This document shows positions 50,786-59,122 of a stretch of DNA of 64,000 bases, piece by piece (position 1 is the stretch's first letter; each line of letters begins with the position of its first letter). Position numbers and translations under genes: made by a program. Origin of the DNA: Mycobacterium sp. GA-0227b (GTDB taxonomy: Bacteria; Actinomycetota; Actinomycetes; Mycobacteriales; Mycobacteriaceae); NCBI RefSeq assembly GCF_001499855.1, contig NZ_LQIK01000033.1, positions 1 to 64,000 on the forward strand. Reading direction: 5' to 3'. The notes under the pieces are model-generated. The model worked only from the letters and a program-made list of their open reading frames with translations, ran no database searches and was not told where the DNA came from.

Positions 50786-51589
50786 TCAACCCTTCCTCTT
50801 GGCGGCGAAATCGGTTGAGGCCGCGCTGATCATTTCCACGAGCGTGCGCCGGTCGATCGTCCACACCTGTGACGCCATGGCACGGTTGTTCTCGCCGACG
50901 ACATAGGTGGGGCCGTTGCCGATGTTCGCGATGATCTCCGCGGCGACGTCCTCGGAGCGCATCTGCGTCTGCGGGTCGTACTCGACGCCCATCCGCGCCA
51001 GCGCCGGGGTGTAGGTCATGCCGAGCGGTGTGCAACACACGTCCACGCCGCGCGGACGCAACTCCGCCCACAGTCCCTCGGCGAACGTGTGCTGGAACGC
51101 CTTGACCGCCGAATACACCGCGAGCGTGGCCGAGCCGGCGAGACAGGCCGGGGACGCGACGATCGCGATGCCGCCGCGGCCCCGCTGCGCCATCGCCGGT
51201 CCGAAGTGACGGGCCAGCGCCATCGGCCCGATGCAGTCCAGCGCGACCTGTTTGAGCGAATCGTCGAGGTCGTTCTCGAAGAAGGTCGTCGTCCGATCGG
51301 ACGCCCCCGCGTTGTAGACGAGCAGACCGACGTCGAGGCCGTCGGTGGCAGCCCCGACCTTCGCGACGACGTCCGGGTCGGTCAGATCCTGGACGAGTGC
51401 GTGCGCCTGCACGCCGTATCGATCACGAACCGTGGCCGCTACCTCGCCGAGTAGCGCACCGTTGCGCGCGATCAACACCAGATCGAGGCCGCGCGAGGCC
51501 AATTGGTCGGCCAGCGCGGCACCGATACCCTCCGACGCTCCGGCGATCACGGCCCACGGCCCGTACCGCGCCGCGAACTCGGATGTCAC
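50786..51589 (-). CDS. Short-chain dehydrogenase/reductase
   Basis: 267 residues. NAD(P)-binding GASEGIGAALADQLASRG near residues 16-33, NAG motif YNAGASDRT, and Y-x-x-x-K in VYSAVKAF, so it should be active. Substrate unknown; position between SnoaL-like and VOC genes suggests oxidation of a hydroxyacyl or cyclic intermediate. The GTG at 51589 overlaps the SnoaL stop by four bases (GTGA); the upstream frame to 51697 is a shadow. Confidence 0.83.
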   Translation of the reverse strand: MTSEFAARYGPWAVIAGASEGIGAALADQLASRGLDLVLIARNGALLGEVAATVRDRYGVQAHALVQDLTDPDVVAKVGAATDGLDVGLLVYNAGASDRTTTFFENDLDDSLKQVALDCIGPMALARHFGPAMAQRGRGGIAIVASPACLAGSATLAVYSAVKAFQHTFAEGLWAELRPRGVDVCCTPLGMTYTPALARMGVEYDPQTQMRSEDVAAEIIANIGNGPTYVVGENNRAMASQVWTIDRRTLVEMISAASTDFAAKRKG

Positions 51590-51996
51590 TGCGCCGGACT
51601 CATCACACGCGCGATGTTGGTCGTGCGCTTGACGATTCGCCAACCGTCGCCGGCGCGGGTGAGTTCGTCGTCGTAATGGCCGAGCGCATCGATCCAACTC
51701 GAACCGTCGCCGGGTACGGCCATCAACACGGCGTGGACGTAGGACCGCGCGGTCGCCCGGTCGGCCGTCACGTCGATGACGATGTTGGAGATGCGGTGAT
51801 ACGTCTGCCCCATGCCGCCGTGGATCTGCTCCATCAGCGCGGTGAAGGCGTCGGCATCGGTGAAGGTCCCCAGATCGCCGTAGTCGATGTCGACTTCGTC
51901 GGTCCAGCAGGTGCGAAACAGCGCCCAGTCCTTGGAGTCGATTCCGGTCGCGTAGCGAATCAACACCTCGGCGATCTGCGCTTTGTCATCGTCCAC
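51586..51996 (-). CDS. SnoaL-like/NTF2-fold protein
   Basis: 136 residues. DDDKAQIAEVLIRYATGIDSKDWALFRTCWTDEVDIDY is the standard start of SnoaL-4 cone-shaped proteins, with GGMGQTYHRISNIVIDV in the middle strand. Family members include ring isomerases, dehydratases and non-catalytic binders. GTG start at 51996. First gene of a leftward three-gene unit (SnoaL, SDR, VOC), divergent from the OB-fold/thiolase pair. Confidence 0.78.
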   Translation of the reverse strand: MDDDKAQIAEVLIRYATGIDSKDWALFRTCWTDEVDIDYGDLGTFTDADAFTALMEQIHGGMGQTYHRISNIVIDVTADRATARSYVHAVLMAVPGDGSSWIDALGHYDDELTRAGDGWRIVKRTTNIARVMSPAQ

Positions 51997-52050
51997 ACCG
52001 CGCAGGCTAACAGCCGGCGCCCCGGGATGACGACCAGGTTCTCTCTAGAC

Positions 52051-52074
52051 GAGAACGTCATTTCCGGTTATCGT
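52051..52074 (+). promoter_or_regulatory. Leaderless promoter of the DUF35 gene with overlapping GAGAAC element
   Basis: TATCGT at 52069-52074 is 6 nt before the GTG at 52081. GAGAACGTCATTTCC (52051-52065) lies in the -16 to -30 zone, and GTTCTC is 7 bp further upstream (52038-52043). It resembles the GAGAAT elements of the cluster and could be a repressor site. Confidence 0.5.
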
Positions 52075-52080
52075 CGGCGC

Positions 52081-52503
52081 GTGCCGACACAGCAAGTGGC
52101 GCTCGCGCCCGAAATCTCGACCTGGCCCGATGACAACCCGCAGCTGATCGGAAGCCGGTGCGGCGCATGCGGCGCCACCGCGTTCCCGGTCCAGCAGCGC
52201 TGCCCGAGGTGCAGTGCCGGGGAGATGTCCGAGGTGAAACTGCCCCGACGCGGCACGCTCGTGGCGTGGACCACCCAGGGCTTTCCCCCCGGCGCGCCAT
52301 ACAAGGGTCCGACCGGCAATGACTTCGTGCCGTTCGGCGTCGGACTGGTCCAGCTCGAGGACGTCATCCGCGTGGAGGGCCGGCTCACCGAGAACGACCC
52401 CGCCAAGCTGGAGTTCGGTATGGACGTCGAGCTGACGATGGTGCCGTTCACCACCGACGACGAGGGCAATGAAGTCGTCACCTTCGCCTTCAAGCCCGTC
52501 TAG
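52081..52503 (+). CDS. DUF35 OB-fold protein with zinc ribbon
   Basis: 140 residues. An N-terminal rubredoxin-like zinc ribbon with CGAC near residues 29-32 and CPRC near 42-45, then an OB-fold (RRGTLVAWTTQGFPPGAP...FGVGLVQLEDVIRVEGRL). Such proteins form complexes with thiolase-like partners, and here the thiolase gene begins 15 bp downstream. The GTG at 52081 is probably leaderless (TATCGT, 6 nt). Comparable to the Rv3521-Rv3522 pair of the cholesterol region, as I recall. Likely needed for thiolase or aldolase function on sterol-type acyl-CoA. Confidence 0.82.
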   Translation: MPTQQVALAPEISTWPDDNPQLIGSRCGACGATAFPVQQRCPRCSAGEMSEVKLPRRGTLVAWTTQGFPPGAPYKGPTGNDFVPFGVGLVQLEDVIRVEGRLTENDPAKLEFGMDVELTMVPFTTDDEGNEVVTFAFKPV

Positions 52504-52518
52504 ACACAGGAGACCGAG

Positions 52519-53664
52519 ATGACCAACGACGTGGCGATCATCGGCGTGGGGTTGCACCCGTTCGGCCGATTTCCGAAGACGGCGATGGAGATGGGCGCCG
52601 AGGCCATCCAGGCCGCGCTCACCGACGCCAGTGTGGACTGGAAGGACATCCAGTTCGGTTTCGGGGGCAGCTACGAGGTCTCCAATCCCGATGCGGTGAC
52701 CCGCCTCGTCGGCTTGACCGGCATCACGTTCACCAACGTGTTCAACGCGTGTGCCACCGCCGCGAGCGCGATCCAGCAGACCGCCGACACCATCCGGCTC
52801 GGCAAGTACGACATCGGCATCGCGATCGGCCTGGACAAGCATCCGCGCGGAGCGTTCACCGATGACCCGGCCAAACTGGCACTGCCCCAGTGGTACGCCG
52901 AGAACGGCCAGTTCGTCACCACCAAATTCTTCGGGATGAAGGCCAACCACTACCTCCACAAGCACGGCATCTCGCAGGCCACGCTGGCCAAGGTGGCGGC
53001 CAAGAACTTCCGCAACGGCGCGTTGAACCCGAATGCGTTTCGCCGCAAGCCAATTCCGGAAGACGAAATCCTCAACTCGACGGTGCTGAACTATCCGCTC
53101 ACCCAGTACATGTTCTGCGCGCCCGACGAGGGCGCGGCGGCGGTCATCATGTGCCGCGGCGACATCGCGCACCGCTTCACCGACAAGCCGGTGTACGTGC
53201 GGGCCACCGAGATTCGCACCCGTCGCTTCGGCGCCTACGAAGTCCACGCAACGTCAGCGCCGCTGGACGAGGACGCGTCCCCGACCGTGTACGCCGCCAA
53301 GGCGGCCTATGAGGCCGCGGGCCTGGGCCCGGAGGACGTCGACGTCGCCCAACTGCAGGACACGGACGCGGGCGCCGAGGTCATCCACATGGCCGAGACC
53401 GGCCTGTGCGCCGACGGCGAGCAGGAGAAACTCCTCGCCGACGGTGCCACCGAGATCCACGGCTCGCTGCCGATCAACACCGACGGCGGGTTGATCGCCA
53501 ACGGTGAGCCGATCGGGGCCTCGGGGCTGCGGCAGGTGCACGAACTCGTGCGGCAGTTGCGCGGCGAGGCCGGTGACCGCCAGGTGCCCGGAGAGCCCAA
53601 GGTGGGATTGGCCCAGGTGTACGGCGCTCCCGGTACCGCGTCGGCGACGATCCTCGCGCTCTGA
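52519..53664 (+). CDS. Thiolase-superfamily lipid-transfer protein (SCP-x/Ltp type)
   Basis: 381 residues. Thiolase fold with the nucleophile Cys in VFNACATAASAIQQTADTI near residue 77. The C-terminal loop reads INTDGGLIANGEPIGASG, with Glu where degradative thiolases carry GHP, as is usual for Ltp-type proteins. AGGAGA before the ATG. With the DUF35 partner it may act as a retro-aldolase or thiolase removing an acyl side chain, the role known for steroid Ltp2-type pairs; substrate here is inference. Confidence 0.82.
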   Translation: MTNDVAIIGVGLHPFGRFPKTAMEMGAEAIQAALTDASVDWKDIQFGFGGSYEVSNPDAVTRLVGLTGITFTNVFNACATAASAIQQTADTIRLGKYDIGIAIGLDKHPRGAFTDDPAKLALPQWYAENGQFVTTKFFGMKANHYLHKHGISQATLAKVAAKNFRNGALNPNAFRRKPIPEDEILNSTVLNYPLTQYMFCAPDEGAAAVIMCRGDIAHRFTDKPVYVRATEIRTRRFGAYEVHATSAPLDEDASPTVYAAKAAYEAAGLGPEDVDVAQLQDTDAGAEVIHMAETGLCADGEQEKLLADGATEIHGSLPINTDGGLIANGEPIGASGLRQVHELVRQLRGEAGDRQVPGEPKVGLAQVYGAPGTASATILAL

Positions 53665-53716
53665 TGCGGTTCTCGATTCGGGGCCTGACCCGCGAACATC
53701 GTTCTAAGATCCGGAA

Positions 53717-54172
53717 ATGATCTTCGCGCGCAGCCCCCGTCGCCCGGCCCGGCCTTTGCTCGGTGTCGTTGCAGCAACCGTGCTGACGGCCGGCGGCGTG
53801 CTGGCGGTCAGCGCGCCGGCGGTGGCGCAGGGCCCTCCGCCGCCAGCGCTGCACAATGTGAAGTACTCGGTATTCGCCGAGCAGCCGTATTACGTCGAGA
53901 TCTACTACCGCGACGTCGATCCGCCGAACTGGGCCGCCTACAGCCACAATCCCTATCAGTTCAGCCCGAAGGCCCGGGCCCAGGTCGGCCCCGATCAGCA
54001 GTGGAACCTTGATGTGCAGCTGGCCGACCCGGATCGATGGGCGATGGTCACGGCGACCAGCGGCCCCGGCGAGGCGAAGCCGAACATCCACTGCGTGCTC
54101 GCGGTGGACGGGGTGGTCGTCGCCACCAATCAGGGTCCCAAGGGCGCGCTCTGCTCGATTCGGAATTGGTGA
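53717..54172 (+). CDS. Small secreted protein of unknown function
   Basis: 151 residues. A twin-basic N-terminus and hydrophobic segment (LLGVVAATVLTAGGVLAVSAP) end at AVAQ, a good signal-peptidase site. The mature part has VKYSVFAEQPYYVEIYYRDVDPPNW and two cysteines (HCVLAVDG, LCSIRNW), the shape of the MmpS-like/beta-sandwich secreted proteins of mycobacteria. ATG is 6 nt after TAAGAT (53705-53710), so leaderless. The last 43 bp overlap the 3' end of the convergent TetR gene. Confidence 0.7.
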   Translation: MIFARSPRRPARPLLGVVAATVLTAGGVLAVSAPAVAQGPPPPALHNVKYSVFAEQPYYVEIYYRDVDPPNWAAYSHNPYQFSPKARAQVGPDQQWNLDVQLADPDRWAMVTATSGPGEAKPNIHCVLAVDGVVVATNQGPKGALCSIRNW

Positions 54173-54798
54173 GCATCTGACGGACCCGTGCCATCGGCCG
54201 GCCGCGGTTCACCCTCCAGTCGACGAATCCACTTCTCGCAGAACGCAAATGTTTCGGCGTGGCCGGTCGTCATGCCGAGCGCCCGTTCTACCACCAGCGC
54301 CTGCGAAACGCTGGTCGCGAACACCGTCCACACCACCGGTGGCACCTCGTTGGTCATGGCGCCATACCGCTCAAGCACGGCGGCGATGGCCTTGTTCTGC
54401 TCCTCACGGAACCGTTCGGCGTAGTAGATGATCTCGGCTCGCAGCGCCTTGCGGTGATTGGCCAGACCCATGAACTCCATCGTCAGCCGCGTAGCCTCCG
54501 GCTGGGTGCTGAACCGCCACAGCGCCCACAGCGGCTGCGGCGACGCGAGCGCCTCGGTGAGCATTTCGAGGCCCGCCTCTGCCATCCGGCGAAACACCGC
54601 CAGGAACAGGTCTTCCATGGTGCGGAAGTAGTAGTGCACGAGTTGTGGCTTGAGTCCGGCCTTGTCGGCCACCCGTCGCGACGTGACGGCCGCGTAGCCC
54701 TCCTCGAGGAGCAACTGTTCGGCGGCGTCGAGCAGTACGCCGCGGTTCTTCGCGTCCGGCGCTCCGATCCTTCGCGCCGGTCCAGAAGGCGATGTCAT
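54130..54798 (-). CDS. TetR-family regulator next to P450
   Basis: 222 residues. HTH near residues 18-62 (RGVLLDAAEQLLLEEGYAAV...AGLKPQLVHYYFRTMEDLFLA); the C-terminal region is an all-helical ligand pocket. The divergent P450 starts 187 bp away across a 20-bp palindrome at 54884-54903, its probable operator. Ligand likely a substrate or CoA ester of the pathway. ATG at 54798 with GGAAGAG about 13 nt upstream. Not close enough to KstR in recognisable detail to claim identity. Confidence 0.82.
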   Translation of the reverse strand: MTSPSGPARRIGAPDAKNRGVLLDAAEQLLLEEGYAAVTSRRVADKAGLKPQLVHYYFRTMEDLFLAVFRRMAEAGLEMLTEALASPQPLWALWRFSTQPEATRLTMEFMGLANHRKALRAEIIYYAERFREEQNKAIAAVLERYGAMTNEVPPVVWTVFATSVSQALVVERALGMTTGHAETFAFCEKWIRRLEGEPRPADGTGPSDAHQFRIEQSAPLGP

Positions 54799-54883
54799 TT
54801 GATCATTTCTCTTCCCGCCCCTTCCGACACGCCGATCGTAGTGGCGGGCCCGTTGTGTGATCTTGACCCCGACCTTAACCCCA

Positions 54884-54903
54884 TGCTAAGCAAGTGCTCA
54901 GCA
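54884..54903. promoter_or_regulatory. Palindromic operator between TetR and P450 genes
   Basis: TGCTAAGCAAGTGCTCAGCA fits the fully symmetric pattern TGCTNAGCANNTGCTNAGCA. It is 83 bp before the P450 ATG and 86 bp before the TetR ATG, the expected place for a repressor site. Confidence 0.7.
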
Positions 54904-54985
54904 TATTCAGCCAAGTAATTCGCGGAGCGGCGTGGGCCGCTCATCACCACGCGGGTAAGCGTCGACCCTGGAGGGCTCACAGACC

Positions 54986-56266
54986 ATGACCACTGATTTT
55001 GATTCGGTTGACTACTTCACCGATCCCTCCCTCGTCCCCGACCCGCACCCCTACTACGACCACATCCGCTCGAAGGACCCGATCTGTTGCCCGATCAACA
55101 ACGGTGTGCTCGCGGTGACCGGTTGGGAGGCCGCCAACAGCGTCTACAAGGACAGCGAGAACTTCTCCTCCTGTGTTGCGGTGATGGGACCGTTCACGCC
55201 GATGCCGTTCACGCCCGAGGGTGACGACATCTGCGAGCAACTGGAGAAACACCGCACCGAAATCCCGATGTTCGAGCACATGGTCACGATGGATCCGCCG
55301 CAGCACACCGACGCGCGGTCCATCCTGGCGCGATTGTTGACGCCCAAGCGCCTCAAGGAGAACGAGGACTTCATGTGGCGGTTGGCCGACCGTCACATCG
55401 ACGAGTTCATCGCCGACGGCAAGTGCGAGTTCCTCGCCGCGTACGCGAAACCCTTCTCGCTGTTGGTCGTTGCCGACCTGCTCGGTGTCCCCGAGGAGGA
55501 CCACGAGGCGTTCCGCGAGTCGTTCGGCGCCCAGCGCCCCGGTTCGAACATCGGCGGCCTCGATCACGAGGTGATCGCGACCAACCCGCTCGAGTGGGCG
55601 GACGAGAAGTTCGCGCGCTACATCGAGGAGCGCCGCGAGTCGCCGCGTGACGACGTGCTCACCTCGATCGCCACCGCGAAGTATCCGGACGGTTCGACGC
55701 CCGAGGTGGTCGACGTGGTCCGCACCGCGACGTTCCTGTTCGCCGCGGGCCAGGAGACCACCGCCAAACTGCTCGGCGCCGCCATGCGGGTGCTCAGTGA
55801 CCGGCCCGACATCCAGCAGCAGTTGCGGGACGACCGCAGCCTCATCCCGATCTTCATCGAGGAGTGCCTGCGGATGGACAGCCCGGTGAAGAGCGTGTTC
55901 CGGATGGCCCGTAAGACAACGGCTCTCGGCGACACCCCGGTGCCCGCGGGGACCACGGTGATGGTCAGCCCCGGTGCGGCCAACCGCGACCCCAGGCGGT
56001 TCGACAACCCGCACGAGTTCTCACTCGACCGCAAGAACGTACGCGAGCACATCGCGTTCAGCCGTGGCATCCACTCGTGTCCTGGCGCGCCGCTCGCGCG
56101 CGTCGAAGGCCGGGTGTCGATCGAGCGCATCCTCGACCGGATGGCCGACATCACGGTCAGCGAGGAGAAGCACGGGCCGATCGACGCCCGTCGGTACGTC
56201 TACGAGCCCACATTCATCCTGCGTGGGCTCACCGAGATCAACATCGAGTTCAAGCCGATCGGCTGA
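54986..56266 (+). CDS. Cytochrome P450
   Basis: 426 residues, a soluble bacterial P450. I-helix oxygen-activation motif FAAGQETTAK near residue 250; K-helix EECLRMDSPVKSVFR (E-x-x-R); haem-binding loop FSRGIHSCPGAPLAR with the axial Cys near residue 366. Ferredoxin and reductase genes are not adjacent. Family cannot be named safely; it is not obviously CYP125 or CYP142. Its place in a cluster with Mce, FadD and thiolase genes suggests hydroxylation of a hydrophobic substrate before CoA activation. ATG with GGAGGG about 11 nt upstream. Confidence 0.87.
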   Translation: MTTDFDSVDYFTDPSLVPDPHPYYDHIRSKDPICCPINNGVLAVTGWEAANSVYKDSENFSSCVAVMGPFTPMPFTPEGDDICEQLEKHRTEIPMFEHMVTMDPPQHTDARSILARLLTPKRLKENEDFMWRLADRHIDEFIADGKCEFLAAYAKPFSLLVVADLLGVPEEDHEAFRESFGAQRPGSNIGGLDHEVIATNPLEWADEKFARYIEERRESPRDDVLTSIATAKYPDGSTPEVVDVVRTATFLFAAGQETTAKLLGAAMRVLSDRPDIQQQLRDDRSLIPIFIEECLRMDSPVKSVFRMARKTTALGDTPVPAGTTVMVSPGAANRDPRRFDNPHEFSLDRKNVREHIAFSRGIHSCPGAPLARVEGRVSIERILDRMADITVSEEKHGPIDARRYVYEPTFILRGLTEINIEFKPIG

Positions 56267-56279
56267 CGGGCAGGGACGA

Positions 56280-56321
56280 CGCCGAAACTGCGGAGGGATC
56301 GTACTTTTCGCGGTTTCGGCG
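56280..56321. terminator. Hairpin after P450 gene
   Basis: Arms 56280-56292 and 56309-56321 match at 12 of 13 positions (CGCCGAAAC / GTTTCGGCG core). It lies 14 bp after the P450 stop and before the convergent secreted-protein gene. The next bases (56325-56340) repeat an arm of the 19164-19217 element. Confidence 0.6.
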
Positions 56322-56356
56322 GTCTGTGCGCAGTCTCGACGTTCTGGTAGAACGGC

Positions 56357-56764
56357 TCAGAGGTCGCCGCGCTCCCAGTAAGTCCGGCCATCCTTCGACA
56401 CGCACGTCAGGAAGAGGCCGTCGGGGGCCTGGGCGACATCGCCGTCCAGAGCGGGGCACAGATCGTTCTCTATCTTGATGCCGTGCATCACCGGTGAGCG
56501 GAACCAGCGCGGCTCGTAGCGTCGCGGAGATCCGCAGAACACCAACCGCCCCCACGACGTCACCCCGAAAACGTAGTAAGTGGTGTTGTTGCAGTAGGAA
56601 CCCAGCACGACGCCCGGCCGGATCCCGGGCGTGCAGTTCGGGTGGTTGCACTCCGCACCGGGCGGTGGCAGCGGTGGCAGCGCGGGTTGCGCGGCCACGG
56701 GCGGCGCAACGGCCATCAACGCGGGAGTCACCAGGGCAGCCAACACTGCGACGACGGATCGCAC
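56357..56764 (-). CDS. Secreted cysteine-containing protein
   Basis: 135 residues. Signal peptide RSVVAVLAALVTPALMAVAPPVAA followed by a Pro-rich spacer, then a small domain with five or more cysteines (ECNHPNCTPG, GSYCNNTTYYVFG, FCGSPRRYEP, DLCPALDG, LTCVSKDG), suggesting disulphide bonding outside the cell. GTG start at 56764, with GAGAAT on this strand 6 nt before it (a possible -10). Function unknown. Divergent from the next secreted protein. Confidence 0.68.
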   Translation of the reverse strand: MRSVVAVLAALVTPALMAVAPPVAAQPALPPLPPPGAECNHPNCTPGIRPGVVLGSYCNNTTYYVFGVTSWGRLVFCGSPRRYEPRWFRSPVMHGIKIENDLCPALDGDVAQAPDGLFLTCVSKDGRTYWERGDL

Positions 56765-56785
56765 TGCGCCATTCTCACATATGAC

Positions 56786-56800
56786 GGGAACGAAATTCTC
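56786..56800. promoter_or_regulatory. GAGAAT-type element between two divergent secreted-protein genes
   Basis: GGGAACGAAATTCTC matches the pattern GAGAAT-N3-ATTCTC at 10 of 12 fixed positions. A second ATTCTC is at 56771-56776. The same pattern is found before other genes of the cluster. Confidence 0.4.
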
Positions 56801-56842
56801 CCTTTCGGAGAGGATATGTACTGGCCACGATAGGCTTTCGGC

Positions 56843-57370
56843 ATGCGTGCAGTAGGTCTAGCCGCGAGCGCCGCGGCAATCGCTTTGGCCGGAAGTGTGG
56901 GCACCGCGACGCCGGTGTACGCCGACGATTTCGGGGTCGCGCTCAACGGCACCTACCGCGTGATGTCCGACGGCGAATGGGCGAAGCGAGGCATGGCGCC
57001 CGGTGGTGCCGACGTGTTCTTCGACCAGCAGACGGTGGTTCAAACCTGGACCGTCAGCACCAGCTGCGTCAGTCCGATCGAGTGCATCGGCGAGGTGAAA
57101 AGCGACCGCGGCTGGACCGCAACCATTCGGCTCAAGGACTTCTGGTATGTCGACCACGACATCCCCAACTGGCTACCGTGCCCCGACGGCAGCTTCGCGC
57201 CCGGCCACCAGAAGTTCATCCTCATGGGCTTCAACCCGGCCAGAAACGAACGCGACACCCACGAAACCGATTTCCTCATGGGGCGCGACCAGACCAAGGG
57301 CCCGAGCGGTGCCTGCGGCAGCAACCAGCCCGTGGTGATCGAGATGCCCGTCAAGATGCAGAGGGTCTGA
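56843..57370 (+). CDS. Secreted protein of unknown function
   Basis: 175 residues. Signal peptide MRAVGLAASAAAIALAGSVGTATPVYA, then a beta-rich domain (LNGTYRVMSDGEWAKRG, WTVSTSCVSPIECIGEV, DFWYVDHDIPNWLPCPDG) with four cysteines, widely found as a family in mycobacteria. ATG at 56843 is 6 nt after TAGGCT (56831-56836), so leaderless. It lies just past the end of the mce operon on the opposite strand. Role unknown; envelope location is likely. Confidence 0.7.
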   Translation: MRAVGLAASAAAIALAGSVGTATPVYADDFGVALNGTYRVMSDGEWAKRGMAPGGADVFFDQQTVVQTWTVSTSCVSPIECIGEVKSDRGWTATIRLKDFWYVDHDIPNWLPCPDGSFAPGHQKFILMGFNPARNERDTHETDFLMGRDQTKGPSGACGSNQPVVIEMPVKMQRV

Positions 57371-57418
57371 TCACCGCTCGCGCACAGGCGGTTTCGTAAC
57401 CGTATCGCTCCGATCAGA

Positions 57419-59122
57419 TCAGGTCGGCAACAGGTCCTTCCACGACTTGGCTTCGTTGCCGGCGAGATTCGTCTGCTGCTGCAGCAACCCGTCGGGAGTC
57501 ATGTACTCCCCCGTCTGCGGGTTGTAATGCGCGACCGCTACCGACGGGCCACCGGACTCGTTGGCGCCGTAGGCACTCGGCGCCACGGGCACCGCCCCGT
57601 CCGCTGCGGGCGCGGGCGGCGGCGGCGGGATCGGCGTCCCGTTGATGGAGTTACCGGGCGGTGGCGGCGGGGCTACCGGTGCGTGAAACGGCACCGGCGC
57701 CGGCACACCTGGCGCGGAGACACCTGGACCGGGAGCGGGACCGTGCGCACCGGCAACCGGCGGCGGTGGCGGCGGCATTCCGGGCGGCGTTCCCGACGGT
57801 GCTGCACCCGGCGGCAGTGGAGTCCCCTCCACGGGTGCGTAGAGCCGCTCGGAGAAGTCCACCCGGTCATCCGGCGGGACACCCTGCGAAATCAGGTTCG
57901 GGTCGATCGGGTACGGCCCCAACGAGTGTTGGCGCATGGCCAGTGGCTGATATCCCTCGGGATCGTTGCAGATTTGGACGGTCGGCGCCCGCTTGCCGGG
58001 GTGTTCCATGCACGGATAATTGCGCGCACCGCGCACCGCGATCGGCGAATCCTGCGGCAGCTTGCAGTACAGACCGTCCGGGGTGTCGATGGAGGTCATG
58101 TCCTCGGGGTTTCGCCACTGCGACGGCGGCAGGAAGCCGACCGTGCACGGCGGCGGGTCGTTGATGGTGAGCGCGAAATCGCCTGTGGGCAGGCCGGTCG
58201 GGTTGTTGCCCGGCAGGCCGAACGACTGCTGTGCGGCGATGATGCCCGGGAAGATCACCAGCAGCTGCTCCAACGACGGGTTATAGGTGACCAGGATCTG
58301 ACCCACGGTGGTGAGGTTTGCCAGCAGGATCGGAAGCGTCGGCTTCACCTCGTTGAGAAGCGCCGAAACCTCCTGTGCGAAGCCGGGTCCCTGTTGCAAG
58401 AGTGTCCTGATCTGCGGATCATTTTGCTGTAGTTGACCAGTCACGCCGGCAAGACTTCTCGCCCAGGTGCGGATCGAATCGGCCGTTTCGGCCTGCGAAT
58501 CAAGCAGCGGCCCACTGTCATCGATCAGCGCGCGAGTCTGATCGGAGACGGTGCTGGCATCGGCGCTCACCTTGGCCGCAGAGTCCAGCAGCGACTGGAA
58601 ATCCGGGCCGGCCCCGTTGAACGCCTTGAACGACTCGTCGAGCAGATCGGAGATCCTGTCCCCCGGGATACTGCCGACCAGCTTGTTGATGCCCTCCAGT
58701 ACCGGGCCGATCTCCTGCGGAATGGTGGTGTCCTCGACCGGGATTCGCGCCCCGTCCTGCAGGTACGGTCCGGAGTCGGTTCGCGGACGCAGATCTACGT
58801 ACTGCTCGCCGACCGCGGAGACGCTGCGTACCTCCGCCTGCAGGTCCGCGGGAACCTTGGGCGACGTGTCGAGCGACAACGTGGCCTCGGCCCCGTTCTC
58901 GGTCAGTCTCACTTCTGTGACCTTGCCGATCTGCACCCCGCGGTAGGTGACGTTGCCGAAGCGGTAGAGACCGCCTGCGGCGGGCAACTCCATGGTCACC
59001 GTCAACCGGCCGATGCCGAGCAGCGTCGGCACCTGCATGTAGACGAACAACATCACCGTCACACCGACGATCGAGGCAATGGTGAAGATGATCAACTGAT
59101 TTCGTACAAAGCGGGTCAGCAT
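57419..59122 (-). CDS. mceF: Mce-family protein F
   Basis: 567 residues, last gene of the mce operon seen here. N-terminal transmembrane segment (QLIIFTIASIVGVTVMLFVYM), MlaD/Mce domain about residues 38-118 (GGLYRFGNVTYRGVQIGKVTEV), a long helical region to about 300, and a C-terminal 130 residues very rich in Pro and Gly (PPGMPPPPPPVAGAHGP). The opening resembles Mce1F/Mce2F more than Mce4F. Mce proteins form a periplasmic tunnel carrying lipids to the YrbE/MceG transporter. The ATG overlaps the mceE stop (TGATG). Confidence 0.9.
   Translation of the reverse strand: MLTRFVRNQLIIFTIASIVGVTVMLFVYMQVPTLLGIGRLTVTMELPAAGGLYRFGNVTYRGVQIGKVTEVRLTENGAEATLSLDTSPKVPADLQAEVRSVSAVGEQYVDLRPRTDSGPYLQDGARIPVEDTTIPQEIGPVLEGINKLVGSIPGDRISDLLDESFKAFNGAGPDFQSLLDSAAKVSADASTVSDQTRALIDDSGPLLDSQAETADSIRTWARSLAGVTGQLQQNDPQIRTLLQQGPGFAQEVSALLNEVKPTLPILLANLTTVGQILVTYNPSLEQLLVIFPGIIAAQQSFGLPGNNPTGLPTGDFALTINDPPPCTVGFLPPSQWRNPEDMTSIDTPDGLYCKLPQDSPIAVRGARNYPCMEHPGKRAPTVQICNDPEGYQPLAMRQHSLGPYPIDPNLISQGVPPDDRVDFSERLYAPVEGTPLPPGAAPSGTPPGMPPPPPPVAGAHGPAPGPGVSAPGVPAPVPFHAPVAPPPPPGNSINGTPIPPPPPAPAADGAVPVAPSAYGANESGGPSVAVAHYNPQTGEYMTPDGLLQQQTNLAGNEAKSWKDLLPT

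Noticed and set aside
49403..52065. KstR operator sites (AAC-N2-GTT) before the FadD/echA and DUF35 genes
   Set aside because: No good match was found; the palindromes here have AAT-N3-ATT spacing, so assignment to the KstR cholesterol regulon was dropped.
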